Below, piece by piece: positions 26,671 through 34,350 of a stretch of 64,000 nucleotides of DNA; within the stretch, counting starts at the first letter, position 1, and every line of letters begins with the position of its first letter. Source of the stretch: Spirosoma arboris (GTDB lineage: Bacteria; Bacteroidota; Bacteroidia; Cytophagales; Spirosomataceae); NCBI RefSeq assembly GCF_009754945.1, contig NZ_WPIN01000004.1, forward strand, positions 434,001 to 498,000, in the 5' to 3' direction. Made by a program: the position numbers and the translations under genes. The notes below the pieces were generated by a model. It was not told the DNA's origin and did not search any database. It saw nothing but the letters and a program-made list of their open reading frames with translations.

Positions 26671-27294
26671 ATGAGAAAAATTATCGTAACAACCCATGTT
26701 ACTTTGGATGGTGTCATGCAGGCAGCCCTTTCCTCTGAAGAAGATCCATCAGAGGGGTTTAACTATGGAGGTTGGGCTGCACCTAGTGCGGATGCAATGA
26801 GTGGTAGAGCTATACAAAAAGAGATGAATAAACCCGTAGATTACCTGTTGGGTAGAAAAACCTTTGAGATTTTTGCCGCCTACTGGCCTAAACATGCCAC
26901 TATATGGCCTGGCATCAATACCGGTACTAAATACGTCCTGTCCAAAACGATTAAAACCTCAGATTGGAATAACACGGTATTCCTCCAAAGTTTAAACGAT
27001 ATCCAACAGCTCAAACATTCAGAAGGTGCTGATATTCAGGTTTGGGGTAGTAGCGAGCTTATCCATCTTCTTCTTGAAAATGGCTTAGTGGACGAACTTC
27101 ATCTTAGAATTTTTCCCATACTTCTTGGCAAAGGAAAAAAGTTGTTTGACAATGGTACGATTCCTACAGCTTTTACCCTGACGGAGCATATTGTCACAAC
27201 AAAAGGAGTCATTATTGCTCAGTACAAACGAGCCGAAGAACTGTTTCCAACCGAACCTGTTCAAACGTTAATTGATCGATATTTAAATCGCTAA
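26671..27294 (+). CDS. Dihydrofolate reductase-family protein (RibD C-terminal domain-like)
   Basis: A 207-residue protein: MRKIIVTTHVTLDGVMQA at the N-terminus, LLGRKTFEIFAAYWP in the cofactor-binding helix, WGSSELIHLLLENGLVDELH and then IFPILLGKGKKLF at the C-terminal half, all typical of the RibD_C/DHFR-like family. No signal peptide; cytoplasmic. It shares the family but only limited sequence with its divergent neighbour, so they are likely old paralogues or independent acquisitions. Base use is more AT-rich than in the 25872-26438 gene. Exact reaction unknown; an NADPH-dependent reduction is expected from the fold. Confidence 0.87.
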   Translation: MRKIIVTTHVTLDGVMQAALSSEEDPSEGFNYGGWAAPSADAMSGRAIQKEMNKPVDYLLGRKTFEIFAAYWPKHATIWPGINTGTKYVLSKTIKTSDWNNTVFLQSLNDIQQLKHSEGADIQVWGSSELIHLLLENGLVDELHLRIFPILLGKGKKLFDNGTIPTAFTLTEHIVTTKGVIIAQYKRAEELFPTEPVQTLIDRYLNR

Positions 27295-27724
27295 GGGCTG
27301 ATTGGGGAATATGTTTGGTGTCGACCTTGAATGCGCTGTAAGCGGATTTGTCTATTGGCCAAATACAACCAGCAGACCGAAGTCTACGCTTTAATTCACA
27401 TATAAATGCAAGAGAAAGTCATCCTGACCCGTCTAAATTAAAGTTATCTGCGTCAGCTTTTCCATCTACCAATATGCTACAGATTGAGCTGCGGTAGCCG
27501 GCCGTACCACCGCCTGTGCGGAACTACAGGACAGATGGTAAAATCAGCCTTTTATGAGAGTAGGATTACTATTGCCGAACAGTACACTACATGGGAAGCG
27601 GCTGACAATTAAAACAGATTGGTGGCTTGGTTTCGACAGCCTGTTAAATTAAGTTAAGGTTAGCGGCCAGGCTTTTATTAATTTCTGGAAGGCCACACTT
27701 TTGTGAGCAACTTAACAGAGAAGA
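27295..27724. other. Intergenic stretch without a recognisable gene
   Basis: About 430 bp between the DHFR-like gene and a serine hydrolase gene. No open frame with coding character, no strong hairpin with a U-run and no complete TTG/TAnnTTTG promoter pair was found. The promoter of the serine hydrolase must lie in its right part, but I could not place it. Confidence 0.4.
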
Positions 27725-28825
27725 ATGAAGTATTTTCGTGTACTGGCTCGTACGGCTATATTCATTGGTTTAACAGCCTGCAATCAGGTCAGTAAGGACC
27801 CTCCGCCAACCTATGCCTATCAGCTTCCCCGGCAGATCGCAGATGGTTGGTCAGTAGCTTCGCTCCAAAGCCAGCAAGTCGATCCTAAGCCGATTGAGGA
27901 GTTAACCAATCAGATCCTGACTGAGCAATATCACAATATTCACAGTCTGTTGATCGTCAGGAACGGAAAACTGGTCTACGAAAACTACTTCAATGGCTAT
28001 AACCAATCCATTCCCGAAAACATCTACTCGTCCACCAAAAGCATCACCTCTGTGCTGGTTGGGATTGCCCTCGACAAACACCTGATTGGCAGTGTTGAGG
28101 ATAAAGTCATTGATTACTTTCCCCAATACGCCGATTTGCCGAACCTAACTCCCGCCAAAAAGCAAATAACGATCCGGAATTTGCTAACCATGAGTTCAGG
28201 CCTGGAGTGTGATGATGACCAGCCGCTGTCACCTGGCAATGAAGCAACCATGTATAAGTCAACGGATTGGGTCCGCTATACGCTTAGTTTGCCCATGAAG
28301 GCTGATCCCGGCACGATAACAGCCTATTGCACGGGGGGCGTTGCGGTGTTGGGCGGTATTCTTGAGCGGGCGACGGGTAAAACCGTCGACGAGTTTGCTC
28401 AAGCCTATTTGTGGAATCCCCTGGGTATTCAGCCCATTCGATGGGATCGCATGCCGACCGGTCAGGTCAATACTAGTGGACGGCTGTTTATTCGACCACG
28501 CGACATGGCCAAACTAGGCCAATTAGTTCTGGATCAAGGCAAATGGCAGAGTCAGCAGGTAGTTTCCACTGACTGGGTGAACGAGTTGACTCGCCAACAG
28601 GTAGTATTACGCGATCAGGCGTACGGTTATTTATGGTGGCGCAGGCCATTCCTGATGGATGGAAAAACCTATCCTGCTTACTATGCGTCGGGCAACGGCG
28701 GCCACTATATTGTCGTTATTCCGAGCGAGAATATCGTAGTTGTTTCAACGGCTGGAAATTTGAATTCCCCATACGCGGCACAGCTATTTGGTATGATTCG
28801 ATTTGGTATTCTTCCCGCTTTATGA
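27725..28825 (+). CDS. Serine hydrolase lipoprotein, class C beta-lactamase-like
   Basis: A 366-residue protein with a lipobox (IGLTACN, lipidated Cys at 19), so it is anchored in a membrane facing the periplasm or surface. SxxK is at S102-K105 (SSTKSITSVL), the second-motif Tyr is in the ITAYCTGG segment, and the C-terminal GNGGHYIVVIPSENIVVV fits the third motif region. It resembles the secreted paralogue at 24381-25787. The stop codon overlaps the start of an outer-membrane-barrel gene (ATGA), so both are translated from one message and may be translationally coupled. Probably a peptidase or esterase; the substrate is unknown. Confidence 0.88.
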   Translation: MKYFRVLARTAIFIGLTACNQVSKDPPPTYAYQLPRQIADGWSVASLQSQQVDPKPIEELTNQILTEQYHNIHSLLIVRNGKLVYENYFNGYNQSIPENIYSSTKSITSVLVGIALDKHLIGSVEDKVIDYFPQYADLPNLTPAKKQITIRNLLTMSSGLECDDDQPLSPGNEATMYKSTDWVRYTLSLPMKADPGTITAYCTGGVAVLGGILERATGKTVDEFAQAYLWNPLGIQPIRWDRMPTGQVNTSGRLFIRPRDMAKLGQLVLDQGKWQSQQVVSTDWVNELTRQQVVLRDQAYGYLWWRRPFLMDGKTYPAYYASGNGGHYIVVIPSENIVVVSTAGNLNSPYAAQLFGMIRFGILPAL

Positions 28826-29574
28826 TGAGTAAGTATATAGTGACCATACTAGTGGTTTATGGAGTACTAGTGTTGGATAAGCCGGTTCTAGGTCAGCAAC
28901 GAACGCAAATTTTGGGGCTGACAGCTGGGTTTTCTCCTTTGCAAATCAAGGATCAGTTTCGTTCAGATTACACCTATCGGGGAGTGGGATTGGGTCTGCA
29001 AGCTTATTATGGGCAGAACCGATCAACTAAGCAATGGCTACTCGAAGCGGCTTATAGTCGGGCAACCCCACAATCCATCGTCTCCCGAAAAGCGTCCACT
29101 CAGCTTGTGGATTTAACGTTCAATTACCTATGGCGATTGTCGTCGATTAGCCGTCCGGGCAATCGGCTTCAGTATTTTGGTGGTCTTGGCGTTCATCTGT
29201 TTAGCACGACAACAAATTATTCACCTGATATTGACGTCTCGACGATAGTGACGACAGGCATTGCCGCTTTGGGTTTATCGGCAAAAGCGAGCTACCAACT
29301 GAGCGCTAGACAACATATTCAAGGACAGGGCTTTGTATCGGTCCTTAGCGGTGTTTATCGGCCAAATTACGCTTATTTTGGCCGGGATCAACTTGCCATA
29401 AGCTGGTTTGGTCAGAATCCGATATTGGGTATTCAGGTATCATATCAGTATCAACTTAGTAAAAAAATAGCGGCAGTCAGTAGCTACCAACTGACCTATT
29501 TCCAATACGATAAGCCCCGACCTGTAAATGGGCTATATCAAAGCGTTAGGCTAGGTCTTCAGCGAACGTTTTAA
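28822..29574 (+). CDS. Outer-membrane beta-barrel-like protein, translationally coupled to serine hydrolase
   Basis: The open frame begins earlier, at 28633, but that part is antiparallel noise inside the upstream gene. The start chosen is the ATG at 28822, which overlaps the previous stop as ATGA; a second ATG follows at once. The 250-residue product begins with a signal peptide (MMSKYIVTILVVYGVLVL, cleavage near VLGQ). It then consists of amphipathic strands rich in Tyr, Gly and Ser ending in SVRLGLQRTF, with a terminal Phe as in outer-membrane barrels. No domain of known function is recognised. Function probably linked to the coupled serine hydrolase lipoprotein. Confidence 0.78.
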   Translation: MMSKYIVTILVVYGVLVLDKPVLGQQRTQILGLTAGFSPLQIKDQFRSDYTYRGVGLGLQAYYGQNRSTKQWLLEAAYSRATPQSIVSRKASTQLVDLTFNYLWRLSSISRPGNRLQYFGGLGVHLFSTTTNYSPDIDVSTIVTTGIAALGLSAKASYQLSARQHIQGQGFVSVLSGVYRPNYAYFGRDQLAISWFGQNPILGIQVSYQYQLSKKIAAVSSYQLTYFQYDKPRPVNGLYQSVRLGLQRTF

Positions 29575-29771
29575 GGGCTTAGTCCCTTATGAGCCATTGT
29601 GATCACCTTCCTGATTCGGACCACCTAAGATGAAATCTCGTTCGTCTCAGGTAGGAGCCTTTGTTGAGATTAGGCTTGTTACCTTTCAAGACAGATGTTA
29701 CTTATCTTTTTGTCCAATAAACTGTAGCAAATCCATATTGCCTGAGTTAACGTAATCAGTATCCCTTTATT

Positions 29772-29815
29772 AAGTCCGATTTTATGAAGCTTCTGAGTTG
29801 TATAAAATCGGACTT
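29772..29815. terminator. Bidirectional terminator-like hairpin, 14-bp perfect stem
   Basis: AAGTCCGATTTTAT at 29772-29785 pairs with its exact reverse complement at 29802-29815 around a 16-nt loop. It lies in the convergent gap between the barrel gene and the minus-strand lipoprotein gene, and its right arm touches the lipoprotein stop codon at 29815. The stem has a GC core with A/T flanks, which suits termination in both directions. Confidence 0.65.
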
Positions 29816-30303
29816 TAATTTAGATCAACCTTTACCCGCTTAAACAGAAACACCGTGTCAATTTGGGGATTACCCGTCGCTGGTAGAAACGAGACTCTGA
29901 TTTCAAGTTTTCCAGTCAACGATCGTTCCTGTAGACCGTGGTCAGCCGCCCAGTTCCGAAGATCCTGGCCCGAAAAACGGCCAATTTGGGCCGCCAGTGT
30001 CTTTTCTGCGTTTTTGGGCATTCCAGGGTACGACGGGGCGAAATCAGTCTTTTGAACGGTACCCCTGTCGGAATAAATGGGAGCTGGAACAAGGGTAGAG
30101 TCGGCCAACATGAACAGATACGATCCAGTGACCGCAACAGGTTTATTCGCTGTATCGGCTAACATCAGATAGATCGAAAGTGAATCCGGGCTTGGTTTAT
30201 AGATCGCTACGTCTTTGATCTGAGACACTAGGCTTTGAGGCTGCTGTTTTTTACAGGCGCAAAAAAGGAGACTAGCCAGCAGGAAAAGATAGACGTATCG
30301 CAT
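29815..30303 (-). CDS. Hypothetical lipoprotein
   Basis: A 162-residue protein with a type II signal peptide; the lipobox LLFCAC places the lipidated Cys near residue 17, followed by KKQQPQ. The rest is predicted mostly beta (IKDVAIYKPSPDSLSIYLML, GKLEIRVSFLPATGN), like many small Bacteroidota surface or periplasmic lipoproteins. No catalytic or binding motif is recognised. It stands alone on the minus strand, convergent to the barrel gene, with the hairpin at 29772-29815 at its 3' end. Real gene by signal peptide and codon use; function unknown. Confidence 0.75.
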   Translation of the reverse strand: MRYVYLFLLASLLFCACKKQQPQSLVSQIKDVAIYKPSPDSLSIYLMLADTANKPVAVTGSYLFMLADSTLVPAPIYSDRGTVQKTDFAPSYPGMPKNAEKTLAAQIGRFSGQDLRNWAADHGLQERSLTGKLEIRVSFLPATGNPQIDTVFLFKRVKVDLN

Positions 30304-30849
30304 GAGGGGTTGATCATTGGGACTAGCAAAAATAAGCTTTCGAACATCACTATGGAGACTAGCATGAAATACTACTGCACATATCGGATCTCAACTGTTG
30401 GGAGGTAAAACGGCGAGTTGGTGAGGCAGTAACCTTTATTCCCAAAGACCCTTAAACCTAGGCATGGGCGAAGATCCAATTATATAGCTTTTTTCTATTC
30501 ATATCGCCTACCCAGTTCGACTAGAAAGTCGAGGTAATCTTACCTTGGCTTTGTGCCCAACTGCTGGGTCTATAATCATTGATCCGCCTAAATAGGGGTA
30601 GGATGCCCTATTGTGAGTAGGCAAATATTTCTTACTTTCTACTCAATCAGGGGCCCCTGTCTCAGACTGAGGAGGGTTTTGAGAGACGATTATTTTCAAT
30701 ACTTGTCGAATGGCCAGCAGCGGCTGACCGTCGCCACCGCGGTTCAGTTTTTAGTTTACGCTTCAGTCGCACTAACGCAAAACCGCTGGTACCAACACGG
30801 GCTTTTGTCGCCCGTTTTGTCTGTCAGTTAAACGTGTGGGCCGAAAAGC
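30304..30849. other. Intergenic stretch without a convincing gene
   Basis: About 550 bp upstream of the lipoprotein gene. A 72-codon plus-strand frame (30613-30831) exists, but its translation shows no family resemblance or signal peptide, so it is not called. The left end must carry the lipoprotein promoter. Confidence 0.4.
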
Positions 30850-30888
30850 AAAAAAGCCACGGATATCTTGTATATCTGTGGCTTTTTT
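30850..30888. terminator. Strong bidirectional terminator, 17-bp stem
   Basis: A stem from AAAAAAGCCACGGATAT (30850-30866) to ATATCTGTGGCTTTTTT (30872-30888), with one G-U pair and a 5-nt loop. It ends in six T on the plus strand and, by symmetry, six U on the minus transcript. It lies about 105 bp after the stop of the minus-strand SDR gene and would terminate the HxlR-controlled operon. Confidence 0.85.
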
Positions 30889-30992
30889 GGGCTAAGAATG
30901 GGATTGATGACTTCGTTTAGGGCGCAGTCGGTAGAACCACCGTCAACCAATAATGCCGACTCATTGGTTTTCTTTTTTTTGAGTGGATGGAG

Positions 30993-31751
30993 TTAAAAAC
31001 CGTACATACCACCCGAAACCGAAAGTTGCTCGCCCGTAATCCAGGCTGCATCATCGGAAGCCAGAAATACGGCAGCTTTCGCAATATCTTCAGGCTGACC
31101 CCTACGACCAAGCGGGGTATTGGCAATAAATAGTTGCTCATACTCACTGCCCGTAGTGACGCCCGCACTAGTGGCCCCTTCGGTTTCCGTGGCGCCCGGC
31201 AAAATAGAATTGATACGAACGTTTTTTGCTCCCAGTTCTTTCGATAAAGAAATCGTTAGGGCATCTAAGGCCGCTTTCGTAGCAGAATATAACGACACCC
31301 CCGCCATCGGCGATTTGCTGGCACCCGAACTGATATTGATGATATTGCCGCCGGTAGAGCCAAACAGGTTTAAAGCTGCCCGGATGGTCAGTACAGGACC
31401 CAACACATTGACGTTGAAATGCTGATGAAAAGCGTCTGCTGATGCCTGTTCAACAGGTAAAAATTGCTGAAAGACTGCGTTGTTGACCAAAATATCCAAC
31501 GTGCCAAACGCCTTCTTTGTTTCGTCAAACAGCCTGATTACATCGGCTTCTTTTGATACATCGCCCTGTATTGCAATGGCTGTGCCTCCATCATCGGTTA
31601 TAGATTTCACTACGTTATCCGCTGCTTCTTTACTTGATGCATAATTGACAATAACTCTTGCCCCTTCTTTGGCAAATGCCTTTGCAATTCCTGCACCAAT
31701 TCCTTTTGATGCACCTGTCACTATCGCTACTTTGTTGTTTAATTTACTCAT
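30993..31751 (-). CDS. SDR-family oxidoreductase (third gene of HxlR-linked operon)
   Basis: A 252-residue protein from the Met at 31751 (MSKLNNKVAIVTGASKGIG); an upstream in-frame ATG adds 20 residues that do not fit the family. Classical SDR: TGASKGIG cofactor motif at 12-19, catalytic S142, Y155, K159 (YSATK), C-terminal INSILPGATETEG and GEQLSVSGGMYGF, the usual 3-oxoacyl-ACP reductase/glucose-dehydrogenase-like ending. The normally conserved NNAG reads NNAV. It lies 76 bp after the F420-type reductase gene on the minus strand and is probably the last gene of a three-gene operon opposite HxlR. Substrate unknown. Confidence 0.88.
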   Translation of the reverse strand: MSKLNNKVAIVTGASKGIGAGIAKAFAKEGARVIVNYASSKEAADNVVKSITDDGGTAIAIQGDVSKEADVIRLFDETKKAFGTLDILVNNAVFQQFLPVEQASADAFHQHFNVNVLGPVLTIRAALNLFGSTGGNIINISSGASKSPMAGVSLYSATKAALDALTISLSKELGAKNVRINSILPGATETEGATSAGVTTGSEYEQLFIANTPLGRRGQPEDIAKAAVFLASDDAAWITGEQLSVSGGMYGF

Positions 31752-31827
31752 TTCTTTATTATTATTTGATACTGTGGCTCCTTTGGCCACGAGGCAGAAT
31801 CGCCTTGACATTGGCGATCATGATTCA

Positions 31828-32454
31828 TTAGTCGAATTTGACTAAGTCCTTAAAGATCAGTTGACCCCAGGTATTTCCGTGCGCCTGCACAAGCAGTCCA
31901 CCTTCCGATAGCCCGCCAAGTTTGATTGCCGCGAAACCCAGATTGTCCGCCAGCGCACTAATCTGCGTTGCTGCGTCGTCATCGTCGCTTGCCAGGAACA
32001 CGACTCTCCTGCCACCCTGTACGGCCGGATCTTGTTCAAGGACGGCAGCGCCCAAATGGTTGAAACCCTTAACCAGTTTTCCACCCGTGAAGGCCTGCGC
32101 GACGACCCTGCCGGAAGGCTGTCCTCCCAGCTGCTCAGGGGACACGCCGTAGGCATTGGTCACATCGACGATGGTCTTCCCCTGCCAGGTGAGCAGCGCC
32201 TTTGCGACATCTGGGTGCGCTTCAAAACGCACTGCCAAAAAGATGATGTCTGCCTTAACGGCTTCCGTGAGTGTGGTGGGAATGATCTCGGGTCCGATCG
32301 CGGCCGCGGCAGATGCAAAGCTTTCCGGGTCTCGCGTAGTGGCAACGGCTACGTCGATGCCCTTGCGGGCAAACGCCTTGGCCAGGGCCTGGCCGATCTT
32401 GCCGAAGCCGATAATGGCGTAGCTTCTTGCTACGTTGTTTTTAAATTCACTCAT
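31828..32454 (-). CDS. NADPH-dependent F420-reductase-like oxidoreductase (NAD-binding domain 2-like)
   Basis: A 208-residue protein with a Rossmann motif GFGKIGQALAKAFARKG near the N-terminus, followed by VATTRDPESF, ADIIFLAVRFEAHPDV and VDVTNAYGVS. It has the compact layout of the coenzyme-F420-dependent NADP oxidoreductase family, which in most bacteria works with NADPH and unknown partners. It is clearly more GC-rich, with runs of GCC/GCG/CTG codons, than the two SDR genes that flank it. This suggests the gene came from a GC-rich donor and was inserted into, or assembled with, the operon. The gap to the upstream SDR is 16 bp. Confidence 0.85.
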   Translation of the reverse strand: MSEFKNNVARSYAIIGFGKIGQALAKAFARKGIDVAVATTRDPESFASAAAAIGPEIIPTTLTEAVKADIIFLAVRFEAHPDVAKALLTWQGKTIVDVTNAYGVSPEQLGGQPSGRVVAQAFTGGKLVKGFNHLGAAVLEQDPAVQGGRRVVFLASDDDDAATQISALADNLGFAAIKLGGLSEGGLLVQAHGNTWGQLIFKDLVKFD

Positions 32455-32470
32455 TTTCAGAATTTTTTAA

Positions 32471-33223
32471 TTACTTAGCCAAATAGGTCATACCCCCATC
32501 AACCAGGAGTTCAGCACCCAGCATAAACGAAGAATCATCAGAGGCCAGGAAAACCGCTGTTTTACCAATATCCGATGGTTGCCCAATCCTGCCGATCGGC
32601 ATGACACCGGCATAGTGTTTTTTAACCGCGTCAATTTGTTCGGCAGGAACAAACTTGTCAAAGGCTGGTGTATCGGTTGTACCGGGTGTGATGACATTAG
32701 CTCTGATCTTTCTCTCTAAAAGGTCGCTTGAAAATCCTTTCGCTAAATAGATGATAGCCGCTTTTGCCGCTCCATACAGCGAAAATGAGGAATAGGCCCG
32801 ATGGGCGGCATTTGACCCGATAAGAATAATTGAGCCACCATCATTCATATAGGGCAGTGCTTTTTGAACTGTGAAGTAGACACTCTTCAGGTTCAGATCC
32901 ATTGCCTTGTCATAGTCGGCTTCGCTGGTATCTGCCACCGTTCCAATCGTTCCACCACCCGCATTGGCTACAACCACGTCTATTTTACCAAACTTTTCCG
33001 CTGTTTCTTTAAACACTCTTTCCAGGTCGGTCAGGTTGGTTACATCGGCATTGATGGCTATAAACGTATCGCCAAGCTGAGCCGCAGCACTCGCTAACGT
33101 TTCCTGATTTCTGCCGACAATAGCACCTACCGCTCCTTCCTTTTTAAATTCCTGGGCAATGCCCAATCCAATGCCACTATTACCCCCTGTAATCACGGCA
33201 ACTTTGCTGTTTAGCTTACTCAT
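32471..33223 (-). CDS. SDR-family oxidoreductase, first gene of HxlR-linked operon
   Basis: A 250-residue classical SDR: TGGNSGIG at 12-19, ANAGG at 86-90, catalytic S137, Y150 and K154 (YGAAK), C-terminal PIGRIGQPSDIGKTAVFLAS and LLVDGGMTYLAK. It is the promoter-proximal gene of a minus-strand set (SDR, F420-type reductase, SDR) and lies divergent to the HxlR regulator with palindromic half-sites in the 106-bp gap. Operons of this form under HxlR/YodB-type regulators usually detoxify electrophiles such as quinones or aldehydes; that role is inferred here. Substrate not known. Confidence 0.9.
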   Translation of the reverse strand: MSKLNSKVAVITGGNSGIGLGIAQEFKKEGAVGAIVGRNQETLASAAAQLGDTFIAINADVTNLTDLERVFKETAEKFGKIDVVVANAGGGTIGTVADTSEADYDKAMDLNLKSVYFTVQKALPYMNDGGSIILIGSNAAHRAYSSFSLYGAAKAAIIYLAKGFSSDLLERKIRANVITPGTTDTPAFDKFVPAEQIDAVKKHYAGVMPIGRIGQPSDIGKTAVFLASDDSSFMLGAELLVDGGMTYLAK

Positions 33224-33264
33224 TTTTTAGCTACTTTTACATTTGTTTCGCAAAGGAACCATCA

Positions 33265-33293
33265 ATAGTTTATTTTTGAAACTATAATAGTTT
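33265..33293. promoter_or_regulatory. Palindromic operator, likely HxlR-family binding site
   Basis: Three half-sites of the same 7-mer: ATAGTTT at 33265-33271, its complement AAACTAT at 33279-33285, and ATAGTTT again at 33287-33293. The last two form the near-perfect palindrome AAACTAT-A-ATAGTTT and the first two an N7-spaced dyad. They sit in the 106-bp divergent gap between the HxlR gene and the SDR operon, where an autoregulated operator is expected. Confidence 0.72.
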
Positions 33294-33329
33294 ATTCTGG
33301 TTACTAGTAGGTAACTACAAATTTTGACT

Positions 33330-33701
33330 ATGAAAGACGACCGATTTTGCAATTCGAATTGTCCATTTACGAGAGCTATTGGCACCATTGGTAATAAATG
33401 GAAGCCAATCATTATTAATGTACTTGGCACCCGTACCATGCGTTTTGGTCAGTTAGATGCCATCGTACCCCACATTTCAAGGAAAGTGCTGACCGAACAG
33501 TTAAAAGAGTTGGAGGAAGATGGCTTATTGGAACGATTGGCGTTTAAGGAACTACCTCCAAGGGTAGACTATAAATTGTCTGAAAAAGGCTTAGCTTTTT
33601 TGCCAATTTTAGAACACATCAAAGAATGGAATTTAAAATATGAAGTAGCTACAATCCCCAAAGAGACTGATTACCAATGGAGTAAACTCCCCACCGACTG
33701 A
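33330..33701 (+). CDS. HxlR-family winged-helix transcriptional regulator
   Basis: A 123-residue protein from the ATG at 33330; the in-frame TTG two codons earlier is rejected. The family signature is complete: CPFTRAIGTIGNKWKPIIIN, the recognition region MRFGQLDAIVPHISRKVLTE, then ELEEDGLLER and the wing PPRVDYKLSEKG. Cys7 and Cys11 sit in the N-terminal FCNSNCPF segment, where YodB/HxlR-type regulators keep a redox- or electrophile-sensing cysteine. It is divergent to the SDR operon, with palindromic half-sites in the gap, so it is most likely an autoregulated repressor of that operon. The signal is unknown. Confidence 0.93.
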   Translation: MKDDRFCNSNCPFTRAIGTIGNKWKPIIINVLGTRTMRFGQLDAIVPHISRKVLTEQLKELEEDGLLERLAFKELPPRVDYKLSEKGLAFLPILEHIKEWNLKYEVATIPKETDYQWSKLPTD

Positions 33702-33776
33702 TTGCCCTGAAAAGACCGAAACTAGCCCATTACTAGTTATCTAAGAAAGGGGAAACCAGTAGCTGTTTATTACGAA

Positions 33777-33804
33777 ACAGGTTTTGAGAACCTGTCTCAT
33801 TTTT
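33777..33804 (+). terminator. Terminator hairpin after HxlR gene
   Basis: ACAGGTT at 33777-33783 pairs with AACCTGT at 33789-33795 over a 5-nt loop, followed by CTCATTTTT. The 7-bp stem plus T-run on the plus strand, 75 bp after the HxlR stop, fits an intrinsic terminator. Confidence 0.7.
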
Positions 33805-33928
33805 CTTCTGGCTTTTAAAAAAATGGGTCATGCTTCAACTGACTCATCAAGCGAACCGTAGTCGGGGATTACCCCGTTAAGATTTCGTATACAGCAGAAG
33901 CCTATGCCGATACGTTAATTCCCATCAT

Positions 33929-34285
33929 CTACGCCATGAAGGATTGGGGCTTAACCACCACTACCCGGTAAGTCTGCGCCTTCAGCGGTACGGTACTGTG
34001 GAAGTAAGGCGTTAGACTCTGCCATTGTACCCCAAATTTAGTATCCTGCCAGCTTACTCGTCCATACCAAACCGCTGTCAGGCCATGAATGAGTTCGTGA
34101 GCAAGCATGCCCATGATCATCAGTAGGCCGAACCAAAGCGAGGTAGAAAGTTGGATGTGGCTGGACAGGTGAACTTCCCAGATGAGATCATAGGGCCAAA
34201 GTAACAGAGGAGTTCCTAAGCAAAAAGCGACTAGTCCGTAGATTTGGGCCCTCAGGGCGGACATTGTAAGCTCTTGGGTAACCAT
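33929..34285 (-). pseudogene. DUF3267 (putative zincin) membrane protein, probably truncated at the C-terminus
   Basis: A 118-residue open frame with an early hydrophobic segment (YGLVAFCLGTPLLLWPYDL), a second one with the zincin-like motif HELIHGL (about residues 63-69), and the DUF3267 segment after it (FGVQWQSLTPYFHS). Family members usually continue for another 60-90 residues with two further membrane segments; here the frame ends soon after in VVVVKPQSFMA. No continuation was found in the following 100 bp in any frame. It is probably a broken gene; a shortened protein keeping the HExxH site is possible. Neighbours do not share its strand closely enough for an operon. Confidence 0.6.
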
Positions 34286-34350
34286 GTAACGTAGAGTGAT
34301 GAATCACGGTAATTGAGGGCAACCTTAAACAGGCCAGAAAACTGGGGGTG

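Noticed and set aside
24381..28825. Two beta-lactamase resistance genes
   Set aside because: Both have the SxxK fold of class C-type serine hydrolases, but the long extension in one and the lipid anchor in the other fit general esterase/peptidase roles better.
30613..30831. A 72-codon plus-strand open frame in the gap before the HxlR-linked operon
   Set aside because: Its translation shows no signal peptide, domain or conserved motif and its composition looks random; not called as a gene.
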